From positions 458,697,197 to 458,761,196 of the forward strand of contig NC_066581.1 of the NCBI RefSeq assembly GCF_024323335.1: 64,000 bases of DNA, given 5' to 3'. Under the pieces are notes generated by a model. The model ran no database searches. It worked only from the letters and a program-made list of their open reading frames with translations, and was not told where the DNA came from. Numbering within the stretch: the first letter of the stretch is position 1; the number at the start of each line of letters is the position of its first letter. The translations under genes and the position numbers were made by a program. This DNA comes from Lathyrus oleraceus. Lineage: Eukaryota > Streptophyta > Magnoliopsida > Fabales > Fabaceae. Shown piece after piece: positions 33,030 through 44,410 of the stretch.

Positions 33030-33417
33030 CATTGATCCTTAATTGGAAATAGGCGTGGTAGATAGACGTTGATCCTTAATTGGAAATAGGCGTAGCAGAC
33101 GTTGATCCTTAATTGGAAATAGACGTGGTGGCTTGGATTCTAGATGTTGAATCGGAAAGCGGTGGAACGTTGGGTCCATATAGACGTTGATCCTTAATTG
33201 GAAATAGGCGTAGCAGACGTTGATCCTTAATTGGAAATAAGCGTGATAAATAGACGTTGATCCTTAATTGGAAATAAGCGTGATAAATAGACGTTGATCC
33301 TTAATTGGAAATAGGCGTAGCAGACGTTGATCCTTAATTGGAAATAGGCGTGGTAAATAGACGTTGATCCTTAATTGGAAATAGGCGTAGCAGACGTTGA
33401 TCCTTAATTGGAAATAG
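33030..33417. repeat. Alternating 33/37-bp tandem repeat in the Tekay-like LTR
   Basis: ttgatccttaattggaaata starts at 33032, 33069, 33102, 33187, 33220, 33257, 33294, 33327, 33364 and 33397. Spacings are 33 or 37 bp apart from one 85-bp step, where a longer spacer (ending cggtggaacgttgggtccat) interrupts. The 4-bp difference comes from gcgtagcagac against gcgtggtaaatagac spacers. Confidence 0.93.
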
Positions 33418-34366
33418 ACATGGTGGCTTGGGTTCTAGATATTGAATCGGAAAGCGGTGAAACGTTGGGTTCATATTATGGTACCACATGCATAGAGTCA
33501 CATGTCTTGTATTGAGTCACATTAGAGTCATGTGATAGTTGAATGTTTGCATTGTTGTGATTGTGATGTGTGTATGAGATATGGTAATTGAATTTGGTGA
33601 TGTTTGGATACATAACTTGGCAAATTATGTGATTATGTGATAATTGTCGTTATGTGTATTTTTGGGAATATACTATTGGATTTGAATATTATACTCCTTG
33701 AGTTTTTATGTATGCTTGAAACATGTGAAATAAATGTTGTTTAATATTATTTACATGGTTATATGAAGTGTGACGAATTCCTTTAATTGTTGATTTAATC
33801 ATTGTGCTTGATTAATACTTCTTCATAATGATTTGAATTCTCGCCCTTTCTGTTTGAATGTTACCTTTACATGGGTATCGCGCAGATACTCAGGAGTAGT
33901 ATCGCTGAAGTAAGTGGACGATAGCTGACTCGAGATTAGCTGGAGAACTGCGGTACTTCGTTTAGAGACTAAGTAGTGAGTCAATGCTCTGGTCATGTAA
34001 CACTGGGTAGATTGGTAGTATGGAACTCATATCTGATTTGGATACGTTTTATGTTATTAATTGTGAACATGTTTAATTAAAGAGATTATTGAGAGATGAT
34101 CATGGTATGGGACATGGATCATTTGATGAAATGCATGGATATTCGTTATTTTCCGCTGCGAACGCATATGCTTGAATATTCATGATAATTGAAATGTGTT
34201 ATTTTAAATGACCAGGTGTATTGTATATTGATGATGAATGATGTTGGTTTTTGAAAGCTCTTAGTTTTTGAAAACATTGATGTGACGCCCTTTTGTTTAT
34301 ATGCGTGCTTATTTACTCTGATTATATGTTAAGTATTTTGGGGTAGAAAGAGGGGTGTTACATTAG

Positions 34367-34378
34367 TGGTATCAGAGC
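34367..34378 (+). promoter_or_regulatory. Primer-binding site of the Tekay-like element
   Basis: TGGTATCAGAGC, an exact complement type for initiator tRNA-Met, four bases after the LTR. Confidence 0.9.
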
Positions 34379-34524
34379 AGGTCGGTCCGTCCGGCCAGGT
34401 TGTTTAATTAGGTTTGTTCCCTAGTATGCGACATGTGTGTGAGAACACTGTCGATGCTTGTTTTATTTTCCATTTGCAGGCTGGGAATGAAGTAAGTGGG
34501 GGAGAAACGTCTGCTTCTCTTGGA

Positions 34525-34566
34525 TGTTCCAATTGTATCGAGCTTGGACATTATGTTGTTGCATGC
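34525..34566 (+). pseudogene. gag: Gag zinc-knuckle remnant
   Basis: A short segment encodes CSNCIELGHYVVAC, a CX2CX4HX4C knuckle. It is all that is left of gag. Its frame differs from that of the downstream polymerase, and the protease that should lie between them is absent, so a deletion joined these parts. Confidence 0.7.
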
Positions 34567-34607
34567 AGGAGTGCAGTGTTGGCTAGTTAACCTGTTTTGA
34601 GAATGTT

Positions 34608-36790
34608 GTGCTTTTCCTGAACCCGAAGAGAGGTCGGATTCGAGGATGGTGTTGGTTAGAAGTTAATCGGGTGTATATCAATTGTTTCGAGAAGACGGTT
34701 ATCTTTCCTGAGGTTGGTGCGAAGGAAGATTGGTTTGTGTCTGCTAAGCAAGTTGATGAATCGGTGCAAGATGGTGCCGAGTTGTTCATGTTGTTGGCAA
34801 CTTGGGATATTCGTGAGAAGAGGACGATCGAAGAATTGCCAATAGTTTGTGAGTTTGCGGAGGTATTTCCGGAAGATATAAGTGATTTACCGCCGGAACG
34901 TGAGGTTGAGTTTTCGATTGATTTAGTTCCTGGAACTAGTCCTGTATCGATGGCTCCCTATCGAATGTCTGCTTCTGAGTTGAAAGAGTTGAAGAGTCAA
35001 CTTGAAGACTTGCTCGAGAAGAAGTTTATTCGTCCTAGTGTGTCGCCGTGGGGTGCAGCTGTTCTGTTGGTCAAGAAGAAAGAAGGTTCTATGAGGTTAT
35101 GTGTTGATTATAGACAACTAAATGAAGTGACGATTAAGAACAAGTATCCACTTCCGAGGATTGACGATCTGATGGATCAGCTGGTTGGAGCTTGTGTGTT
35201 TAGCAAGATTGATTTAAGGTCTGGGTATCATCAGATTCGTGTAAAGGCTGAGGATATTCAAAAGACTGCTTTTCGGACAAGGTACGGTCACTACGAGTAC
35301 TCCGTGATGCCTTTTGGTGTGACCAATGCACCTGGTGTATTTATGGAGTATATGAATAGGATTTTTCATGATTATCTGGATAAGTTTGTTGTTGTGTTCA
35401 TCGACGATATATTGATTTATTCTAAGAGTGAAGAGGATCATGCCGAGCATTTGAAGGTTGTGTTATCGGTGTTGAAAGAGAGGAAGTTGTTTGCTAAACT
35501 CTCTAAATGTGAGTTTTGGTTGAGTGAAGTAAGTTTTCTTGGACATGTGATTTCGAGTGGTGGTATTTTTGTGGATCCTACGAAGATTGAAGCTGTATCT
35601 CAGTGGGAAGCTCCTAAGTCTGTGGCTGAGATTAGAAGTTTTCTTGGTTTGGCTGGTTATTATAGGTAGTTCATCGAAGGATTTTCTAAGTTATCGTTAC
35701 CATTGACGCAGTTGACTAGGAAAGGTCAAGCTTTCATTTGGACTTCGCAGTGTGAAGCGAATTTTCAAGAGCTTAAGAGAAGATTGACTACGGCTCCTAT
35801 TTTGATTTTACCGGATCCGTTAGAAACTTTCGTTGTGTATTGTGATGCTTCTTTGTTGGGTTTGGGAGGTGTTCTGATGCAAAAAGGGCAAGTGGTATCT
35901 TATGCTTCAAAGCAACTTAAAGTTCATGAGAAGAATTATCCGACGCATGATTTAGAGTTGGCCGCCGTTGTGTTTGCGTTGAAGCTTTGGAGACATTATT
36001 TGTTTGGGTCGAGGTTTGATGTGTTTAGTGATCACAAGAGTTTGAAGTACTTGTTCGATCAGAAAGAATTGAATATGAGGCAAAGGAGATGGTTAGAATT
36101 CTTGAAAGATTATGATTTTGGTTTGAATTATCATCCTGGAAAGGCGAATGTTGTAGCCGATGCATTGAGTAGGAAGTCATTGCACATGTCTATGTTGATG
36201 ATTCAAGAGTTTGAATTGTTTGAGCAATTTAGAGATTTGAGTTTGGTTTGTGAAGCGACGTCTTCGTGTGTTAAGCTTGGGATGTTAAAGCTTACGTGTG
36301 GCATTCTTGACGAGATTAGAGAAGGTCAGAAGTCAAATTTGAAATTAGTCGATGTTATGACATTGATTAATCAAGACAAAGGTGGTGACTTTCGGATTGA
36401 TGAGAATGGTATCATGAGGTGTCGTGATCGAGTTTGTGCTCCGGATGTTGCGGATTTGAGAAAGAGGATTCTTGAGGAAGGGCATAGAAGTGGTCTGAGT
36501 ATTCATCCTGGTGCTACTAAAATGTATCAAGACTTGAGAAAGATGTTTTGGTGGCAAGGTATGAAGAAGGATGTAGCGAAATTTGTGTATGCATGTCTGA
36601 CTTGTCAAAAGTCAAAGATTGAACATCAAAAGCCGTCTGGTTTGATGCAACCGTTATCTATTCCCGAGTGGAAGTGGGATAGTATCTCTATGGATTTTGT
36701 TTCGGGCTTGCCGAGAACATCGAGTAATTATGAGGCGATTTGGGTCGTTGTGGACAGGTTGACGAAGTGTGCTCATTTTATACGGAGCTC
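34608..36790 (+). pseudogene. pol: Tekay-like Pol: RT-RNase H-partial integrase, with one nonsense codon
   Basis: One continuous frame broken by a single TAG at 35667-35669, immediately after the motif FLGLAGYYR. Upstream are the reverse transcriptase motifs ([26 protein letters not shown] around 35400). Downstream are RNase H ([19 protein letters not shown]), the integrase HHCC zinc region (IHPG, then CLTC near 36595-36607) and the first catalytic Asp of the core (SMDFV). The frame runs into foreign LTR sequence shortly after TKCAHF. Nothing marks a real start: the open frame before the RT begins in spacer or deleted protease sequence. Non-functional as it stands. Confidence 0.9.
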
Positions 36791-37132
36791 TGAATTCCTT
36801 ATTGCACTATAAGGATATGTAGGCATGAGGGGCCCAATCCTCACCGAGCACTTTATCTATTTCTTTTCCTTTTCCCCTTCTTTTGCGAGTAATCTTTAGA
36901 TATCAAACCTATTTGAGCGAGAACAATCAAAATGGTTCCCATGGAATACCATGGATGTTAGGGGTGCTAATACCTTTCCCTTGCATAACCGACTTCCTTA
37001 CCCATTATATCTCTTTCCCCCAGGTTTTATCGATGTTTTCCCTTTCCTTCGGGAATAATTAAAGTTCGATGGCGACTCTGTTGCATGTTCGAGCATGCGA
37101 TACGTTCGAGTATATTTCCGCTAGCTTCAACA
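36791..37132 (+). repeat. End of the second-family LTR (R/U5)
   Basis: Begins ttccttattgcactataaggatatgtagg and contains a pyrimidine-rich stretch, gggaataattaaagttc and the primer-site-like TGGCGACTCTG at 37070-37080. It ends about ccgctagcttcaaca. It probably rejoins 27130-31606 once the Tekay-like insertion is removed. Exact limits are uncertain by tens of bases. Confidence 0.5.
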
Positions 37133-37479
37133 CCTATGAGTCATTGTGGATGGTATCTTGATGATTGGAGGTTAATCAAAGTTTGAAAGTGAGGATTGTA
37201 TCTTAGTTTTGATTTTTGACTGATCAATCTCTTTTTGTCTTTGATCATTGCTTTGATCCATTATTTTTGGGTGAAATCCATGTCTTGCATTGTGAACCAT
37301 TCAAGGTCAATATCCAAGCTTTTAAGTCAAGTTTCTATTAAATTCAAGATCTTTTATTTTATATTCAAACGAAGTTTCGTTCATTGTTTTCTTGAGGAAG
37401 GTGTTTGAATAAAGTCAATTAAGTCATGTTTTACTTAACTGAGTTTTTTCATGTCAAGTTTACCAATGCTGATCCTTGA
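37133..37479. other. Non-coding remnant, no feature recognised
   Basis: About 350 bp between the second-family LTR and a decayed ORF. An Ogre-type primer site is not found where expected, so the 5' end of the internal region is probably deleted. Confidence 0.4.
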
Positions 37480-38190
37480 TCTAACATTGGTAAACTTACT
37501 TTGGATAAGGAAAACATGAAGCTCAACCTTAATCAGAAGAGGGAACGAGCACTTAAGGCGGTTAATGAGCTTCAAGAAGAACAGTACAAGAGGATGAAAG
37601 TAGGTGAAACTTTGAAGGGAACTTATGATCGCCTTTCTGCCAAGAAGAAGCAACTTTCCGAAGCTCAGTAAAAAGCCAATAAGACGGAGATCAATTGCAA
37701 AGACCAGCTCAAAAAACTTTAAGACCAGTTGGAAAGTTGCAAGAAGGAGTTGAAGGAAGAACATGGTCGTGCTAAGCAGCTAGAAGTTTATCTCTCTCAA
37801 TGCTAGAGTGAACTTGAGAAGAGGTTTGAACAAATTCGAAAGCTGAAGAGTCAAGCGCACAAGAACCTTGAAGATGCCAACCTGCTTAACCAAGACGTCA
37901 CTTATTGGGAGATACACAACCGTCATCTTCAAGTTCTCTTGGATCAGAAGGAATCCTTCCTGCAGGACCTGTTTAATGGGCTTAATCATACATTGTTGCA
38001 CAACCTTCTCATGGATGCACAATACTGGAATGACAGACATGCATGTCTAGCTTAGTCTGTTGCTCACGCACTTGAGGATATGCTCGAAATGTTGAATGAG
38101 GCTTATGATGTTAAGATTTCGTTCAACACTCCATGGGATGTATTTCATTTTATATCTGTCTGTACAATTATTTTTGAGAGGTTAGGCTGA
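37480..38190 (+). pseudogene. Decayed coiled-coil ORF upstream of gag (Ogre/Tat ORF1-like)
   Basis: A single frame of about 236 codons, interrupted by four stops (37669, 37720, 37804, 38053) and ending at TGA 38188. The reading is rich in Lys, Glu, Gln and Leu (KLNLNQKRERALKAVNELQ, then ELEKRFEQIRKLKSQAHKNL), clearly coiled-coil. It ends in a short helical tail (WDVFHFISVCTIIFERL). Legume Ogre/Tat elements carry an ORF of this character before gag, and the next recognisable segment is a gag start, which fits. The N-terminal half is missing. Family identity is an inference. Confidence 0.6.
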
Positions 38191-38545
38191 TCATGTTGTA
38201 GCTCGTTAAGCAAATTGCTGAATTATATTTCTTCCATATGAATAAAATGAGTATTTCCCTTTATTGGCACTATCTTATGTCTTTCTTCTATGCTCTATGA
38301 TTTCTCGTAACAGTAGAAAATTATCACGATTCCCTGGAAATCATAATAAAATAAAAAACCTTTTGAATGCATGCATCATTCCACAACATATTGCATTTCA
38401 TAAAGACAATACCAACGAAACTCACTATTACTTGGCCTTTTGTTAGAAAAACTGCAACCAGCTAGCTGATTATCCAAAATCCGTTTTAAAATGGAATCAT
38501 GTCTCACCATATCACCATGGAAGAGCTTCATAGAGGTAAAGAGTC
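38191..38545. other. Non-coding spacer between ORF1-like and gag remnants
   Basis: AT-rich sequence with nothing recognised; probably the intergenic or intron-like part of the same Ogre/Tat element. Confidence 0.4.
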
Positions 38546-38693
38546 ATTGAGGGTGAAGTCAACGAACTGAAGACTTAGATGAGCGGGATCATGGAAATCC
38601 TGGAAGCAATGTTGAGGAAGGAAGGCAATCCCACACCAGCTGCCGTAACAGAAATGGTCACTCTTATGCACCTGCCTGACTCCACCTCATATT
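38546..38693 (+). pseudogene. gag: Gag N-terminal remnant (Ogre/Tat-like)
   Basis: A short frame reads VNELKT, a stop, then MSGIMEILEAMLRKEGNPTP and AAVTEMVT. This resembles the coiled N-terminus of plant Tat/Ogre Gag. It is cut at 38694 by an inverted LTR. Too short for certainty. Confidence 0.4.
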
Positions 38694-39118
38694 TGTAGCG
38701 GTGCATTTGTCACCATCGAGCTATGGATAAAACCCGTTGTCGTTGAAAAATCATAGTCGCTACCACACTTTTGTTGTTTCTAAAGGAAAGGGGAAAATAC
38801 AAACAAAACCAAAAGATAAGAAGTTTTCAAATCAAAACTAATAAGATGTCAGAGATTACAGGTAAGGGGGTTGGTTAGACAGAGGGAAGTTATTAGCACC
38901 CAAAGTGTCCTAGGTACTCCTAGGGAGCCCTTTTTTTGTGTGCAAGTGTATTTGTTGAAAAAATGTTTGATAAAAATGGAATGGGGGGGGGGGGATGATA
39001 AAAGAATTCGTCTATTATATTTTTGTGTTTGACAAGATCTTAGGTCTTATGCCTACGTACCAACATATAAATGAAGGATCAAAACCCCGTAGTTTGTGGT
39101 AAAAATTTCAAAGAAGTT
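38694..39118 (-). repeat. Ogre-like LTR fragment (terminal part, inverted)
   Basis: Begins TGTAGCGGTG, the reverse complement of the LTR end, and mirrors the last 420 bp or so of the plus LTRs (tcctaggtactcctagggag near 38910; tttgtgtttgacaagatctt near 39021). It stops at 39118, where the plus LTR starts. The rest was presumably displaced to beyond the inserted element. Confidence 0.8.
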
Positions 39119-41135
39119 TGTAAGACCCCAATTTTGACCCTAAGATCCCTCATGTTATCTCATCATATGCATTAGCATTGAGATCACACCTTGGCATTCT
39201 CCTTACCCCTCATTCATTGGGTTTGCATTGGGAGAGATCACCAAGCATATTTGATTGTATCATAATCCATTTTTCTTTGTTTACTAACCAAAATACCGAA
39301 AATATGTCAATACATAGTTTGTTTCTTTTGTAGGTTGTGTGCATGCTCACCTATGCTCTATTAAGCTCATATCTAGGGTTTAATACCCTCAATGCAAGGA
39401 GCTCAATCAAGAAATGATCCACATTGGCTCTAAGTGTCATATATGGATCCCTATGATCTTCACATGTTATTTTGATCAAGAAATCATCAAGAGTTTAGAG
39501 TTGGTTTGCCTTGGAAACCCTAATTCATTTGGGTATCTTGTGTAACTTCTTCAACAATTTTCCTCAATAATTGATCAAATATTTCAAGGGACACTTCACA
39601 TTTCATCATCTTATGCATATAATATCCTCCATGAGTCCCAAAAGTCAAGAGAATGTCAAGCTTGCAAGATGGTTCATGGTGATTGACCAGAGGAAGTCAA
39701 CTAGTCAAAAATGGGGTTACCTAGACCCTATCTCCTACACTTTTTATCATATGAAAATGATTACAAGGGAAGGGTTACTCTAAATAACACTCCAAACAAC
39801 TTTTATGTTGAGGTCAAGAGCTAGTTTTGCTTGGAAAGTAATTTTATATAGTGAAAGAGTATAGGCCATTTTGTCTAAACCCTAGTTTAGAGGTCAACTT
39901 CCCAAGACCATAACTTGCTAATTTGCTATGATATGAAATAGATTCAAATTGCATGATCAATTTCAAGATGTATAATTCAACTTTTATGTTTGTAGGAAGT
40001 GAAAATTCAACTTTCAAATGCATGTTCCAAGAGGAAACATTATAGGTCATTTTGGACCATTACCATTGAACAAGTGATTTTCCTCAACTTCTAAAATGCA
40101 CGACTCCTTCATGACAAACCCAAATGAGGTCAAATTGGTGATAAACTTTAAGAGGTTTTAAATATCTAAAACTTTGATGAAGGAACTTTTCTCATTTGAA
40201 GTCCATAGAAAAAGTTATTCAAGGTGGAAGAAGTGAACATTTGACTTGGGACTTAGAAAATTTTCAAATATGTTTGATTTCCCAAACTTCCACCTCAAAA
40301 GTCATCATGATCCAAGTTTCAAATGAAAAAGTGTACAACATGAAAGTTGTTCCCCTTGATCTCACCTTTCCAAAACATCCAAGATCATCCCATTTGGACC
40401 AAATTTGAAGTACTTGCGTATGGTTTCATTATGGGAAGTGTTTTGGTAAGATTGAACTTCACATGATCATTTCCATTTGCATGCTTGAACATGATGGTTT
40501 CAGCAGACTTTGTACATGATTTGGAGTTGGATTTCATCACTCTTGAGGCCCAAATGATTTCCCAAGAACTCCATAAATTCACTTCCATTTTTAGTTCATT
40601 TGGTTTCTACAAGCAAGAAGAGGAGAAAGCAATCAAATCCAGATCAAGATTAAGTCAAATTGGATCAGCTCGAAGGTAAATTTTCAGAAACTTCCACTCT
40701 TCGATTCTCTCTTATTTCTCCACTACTATTCTTGTTGATTTTTGGTTGTCTGAAGTTCTACCAATGTAGGCAACAAGATTGAGTTACTTTGAGGTTAAAT
40801 CAAAGCAACTCAGTTCATGATCCTCAAAATTCAACTCCCTGTATCTTCTCATATACATGTAGTTAGAAAAATTGAGGCCAGATTCGAGCTCCTGAGCATT
40901 TTTTCTTTAAATCCACGTCTTGCTTTTTAATTTTGGTGATGGTTTAAGGTGGACCAGTCCGGTGAGGTCCACCGGAGAAGAAGACCAGAGCTCTGCCTCC
41001 GGCGATGTGTTGGCAAGCTTCTCAACCACATGATCCATTTGAGTTGTTTTAATCTTGGGCGTTGAACGTGATTACCACGCGTGCTTCTCAATTGACTAAA
41101 GACCACATGGAATGCGCGCTTTGGACAATCTGATC
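39119..41135 (+). repeat. Ogre-like 5' LTR, first segment
   Basis: Starts TGTAAGACCCCAATTTTGACC at 39119. From about 39865 it parallels 1-1480. The stretch holding the TATA box in the first copy (around 774) is partly missing near 40440-40600. It is broken at 41135 by the Sirevirus cluster, with target bases TGATC at 41131-41135. The LTR resumes at 56695, giving a total of about 4.5 kb without the insertion. Confidence 0.85.
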
Positions 41136-41380
41136 TATTAGACGGTGTGGCTAGTGATCGAGAGGGGGGGGGGTGTGAATAGATCACCTCTTTTAAATAA
41201 ACGGATTTAAAAAATCTTATCAGAGTTATTGAAACTTAGCGGAAAATTACAGTCCCGAATTGACTTTCCGTCTAATCTGAACTGCTACTAGAAAACCGAA
41301 CACGCGAATTTATTGCTGGATTTGAATAGGAATGATAGAGATTATTAACACCAGAATATTATCAAATCAAATGCCCTTAT

Positions 41381-43497
41381 TGTAACACCCTTCTAAAATA
41401 CCCCAAGTATTTAATTAAAATAATAAAATATCAATCAGAGTAATTATGCCCTGAAGGGTGTCACACAATCATTTCACACCAATCATCAATATATCCTGTC
41501 ATGCTCATTTATTCAATCAAAATAGGACACTTTTGCATAATTCGCAGCGGATACAAAATAACAACATTCAAATCATGTACTACATTACATGTAAAGTTGT
41601 TCAACAACCAAAAGAAAACATAGTAAAACATCCCATCCCGATGTTACATCTACCAGAGCATGACCCACTAAGGACTACACTAGACTCCCAGGACTAGCTT
41701 CTATTCAATCACTGCTCGTTACCTGAAAACATAGTTGTAAGGGTGAGTCCTTCAATCGATATAATAAGCATTATAAAATATCATGTAATGCTAAGTAATA
41801 TAACACATATCATTACCCTAATCAGATTACACATATTCAGCAATGGCAATATCAACTCATAATCATCACCATCATCATACTCAAACTCAAAACAACCATA
41901 AAACACACGTATAATATTGGAATACATCCATTCATATTATACGCCATACATACATATATTATGCAATGAGACTCCATGCATGCGGTACCGACTATTCGTG
42001 AACATATAGTTCAACCTCACCGACCAAATCCAGGTACGGCTACCAAGCTCACTAGTCCCACTCAATTGAGACCTAGTGACTCACATCACTAATTCCTCAT
42101 CATGGGAATTAGCTACCACCCCAAGGGCTATGCTATGCACGCTAAATCACCTAGCATGCAAACATCAACAACAATCCACAATAACTCATCACTAATTCCT
42201 CACCATGGGAATTAGCTACCACTATAAAGGCCACAACATGCATGCTAATCACCTAGCAATGCTACATCATCAACAACAATTCAAGAATAGATATATGCTC
42301 ACACTCTAAGCCATAAAACAGTCTATTCACCAATGCACACATAACTGATACATTCACAGCATCACGCATACTATCACACATCAGCAGTACTTTATCACAT
42401 AAGCATATCATATCATGCCAAATAACAACCACAGTATTAGCACACTCTACTAATACCTATACTACTCAAAAAAACGGGAAATGATCCCTAATATATCATA
42501 CATCATCTGCATTACGTTACTCAGCTGAACAGTTAAAAACTGCACAACAACAGCTCAGGAAAATCACAATCCTGCCCATACGCGTATTGCCTAACCCCAT
42601 ACGCGTATGGCCCATCTCCTGACAAAATCCCATACGCGTAACACCATCTCATACGCGTATGCTACGCGTACCACTTCTCCATACGCGTACCAACAGAGAC
42701 CAATCTACGTTCAAAACATCATCTTCCTCATCCATACGCGTATTGCCTAGTGCCATACGCGTACCATGCCATCTCATACGCGTATTGCCTAGTGCCATAC
42801 GCGTACCATGCCATCTCATACGCGTATTGCCTAGTGCCATACGCGTACCATGCCATCTCATACGCGTATTGCCTAGTGCCATACGCGTATGACCAGAAAC
42901 CAGACTTCCAGATCTGCTATGGCTTTCTCTGCTACGAGATCTATCCAATTCAACATTCCACAGTCCAATTTTTCACAATAATTGTTCATATCATCTAACA
43001 CGAATCATACCCTATTCGATTTCACAAAAATCTAACATTTTTACATCTAATTCCTACGAATTCCTCTCAATCATAACCCAATTTCGTTCATCCAATATTT
43101 CACAATTTCATCATAATCATCCAATTCAGAGATCAATCAATGGTTTATCACTACCCATGACATATTATCCCATAATACCCATTAAACGATGATAAACCCC
43201 CCTTACCTGAGTTAATCCGGCAAATCTCTGAGCTTCAAGCTTTTTCCCTCTTCAACCCTTGTTCTCTGGCTCTCTTTGCCCTTTTCCACTTTTCTGTCTC
43301 CTTTTTCCTTTTCACGTGAAAATAACCCTTTTACCAAATGGGACCTTTTCTAAATTCCAACTTTTATATTTTCCAATAATTATAATAACCCAATAATAGT
43401 AATTCCAATAATATAAAAATTCCAATTATTTAATTAAATTAATAAATATATTATTAACTCAATTTAAATAATTATCTTATTTTATCGGGGTGTTACA
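41381..43497 (-). repeat. Solo Tekay-like LTR nested in LTR-a
   Basis: 2,117 bp, TGTAACACCC...GGGGTGTTACA, flanked by a perfect 5-bp target duplication CTTAT (41376-41380 and 43498-43502). Removing it restores the continuity seen in LTR-b. The terminal 60 bp are the reverse complement of a sequence close to the end of the LTR at 31607-34362 (taccccaagtattt, tcagagtaatt), hence minus orientation and the same broad family. It contains a duplicated block tcactaattcctcaycatgg near 42090 and 42190, and the palindrome array at 42577-42890. Confidence 0.93.
42577..42890. repeat. Fourteen ACGCGTA motifs, eight at exact 21-bp period
   Basis: ATACGCGTAT or ATACGCGTAC palindromes start at 42734, 42755, 42776, 42797, 42818, 42839, 42860 and 42881, a strict 21-bp step. 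Two alternating spacers (tgcctagtgcc and catgccatctc) make a 42-bp higher-order unit. Six more motifs lie irregularly from 42577 to 42690. Open frames over this block on both strands are only translations of the repeat. Confidence 0.95.
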
Positions 43498-44410
43498 CTT
43501 ATCACTAAATTCTAATTCCAATGAATAAAACTCAGCTGACAGTTTTGTCAAACATTTGGTGTGTATGTGATCAATGATGAACAATGGTGGAGTTTAGATA
43601 AAGAAGTTTTCTTGCCACTATTGTATCACGAAATGTACAGTCACAATACACCAACTGAAATCACAAAATTGTTGAAAACGTAAAGATAGATAAGGAAAGA
43701 ATACGATACGCAAAGATTTGGTAAGGAAGTTCCCCACTGTCGTCCTCGCGTGTGGGTACGTCTCCCTCTCAATTTCAAATGAAATTGAGAACTGTTGTTA
43801 TCAATAATGCCGAATTCGTGGATACAAGGTTACAATACAAAGACAGAAATCTAAATCCCAAGATCTTCTCCTTGTATAAAACCTCCACTTGATCTGAGCT
43901 CGATCAAGAATTTCCTGCAAGAAATTGCAAACAATTCACCGGTTCCACGACCTGTTTGCGAAATTACCCAATTTCCAAACCCTACGCTACGGCTGAATCT
44001 GTTCTGCAAACGTGACTAACAAACCCGCAAGAACACTCCAGTTCTTGAAGGACAAACCATTTGGTTTTTCCTCGAAACCCCCTTCAACCTTTAACTCAGC
44101 TAGATCCTCGATCGTTCCACTGAACACCTCAGCTAGATCCTTGATCGTTCCACTGAACGTTATCTCGTTGATCCTTTAATCCAAAGAACAAGAATGATTA
44201 TGTGTTGATGTTCTTGAAGAAAAAAGATTGAGAAGATGAAGAAGATGAAGTCTCTTTCAGGTTTCTAACTGCTCAAAACAATTGCTGCTACACACTCCTT
44301 TGATTTGTGTTACAACTGTTTTTCTCTTCTGAATTCGTACTATTTAACTGAGTTGTCAAAATACTTCTTATATGTGAAAGACAGAAGCTGTTAGTAGATA
44401 AAACAGAATT

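Larger units (their letters stand above)
31607..34362 (+). repeat. 5' LTR of the Tekay-like element
   Basis: 2,756 bp, TGTAACAACCC...GGGGTGTTACA. It contains two families of internal tandem repeats (47 bp at 32660-32874 and alternating 33/37 bp at 33030-33417). No coding sequence is supported in it. Confidence 0.9.
31607..36790 (+). mobile_element. Deleted Tekay-like chromovirus (Ty3-gypsy)
   Basis: 5' LTR (31607-34362), primer site, a scrap of gag zinc knuckle, then reverse transcriptase, RNase H and the start of integrase. Most of gag and the protease are missing, and the element stops inside the integrase core. No 3' LTR is present: at about 36785-36795 the sequence changes to the second-family LTR. 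The 5 bases before the LTR are ctcat. Tekay/Del placement is by the protein ([26 protein letters not shown]) and the long LTR with TGTAACA/TGTTACA ends. Confidence 0.85.

Noticed and set aside
35214..35450. Antisense ORF across the reverse transcriptase
   Set aside because: Shadow of the Tekay-like pol frame.
42734..42890. CRISPR-like regular repeat with spacers
   Set aside because: The period is only 21 bp, the two spacers simply alternate, and the block lies inside a plant LTR with target duplications; no cas genes.
42659..42998. ORFs of repeated HAISYAYCLVPYAY type on both strands
   Set aside because: Products of the 42-bp tandem unit without a stop; no independent evidence of coding.
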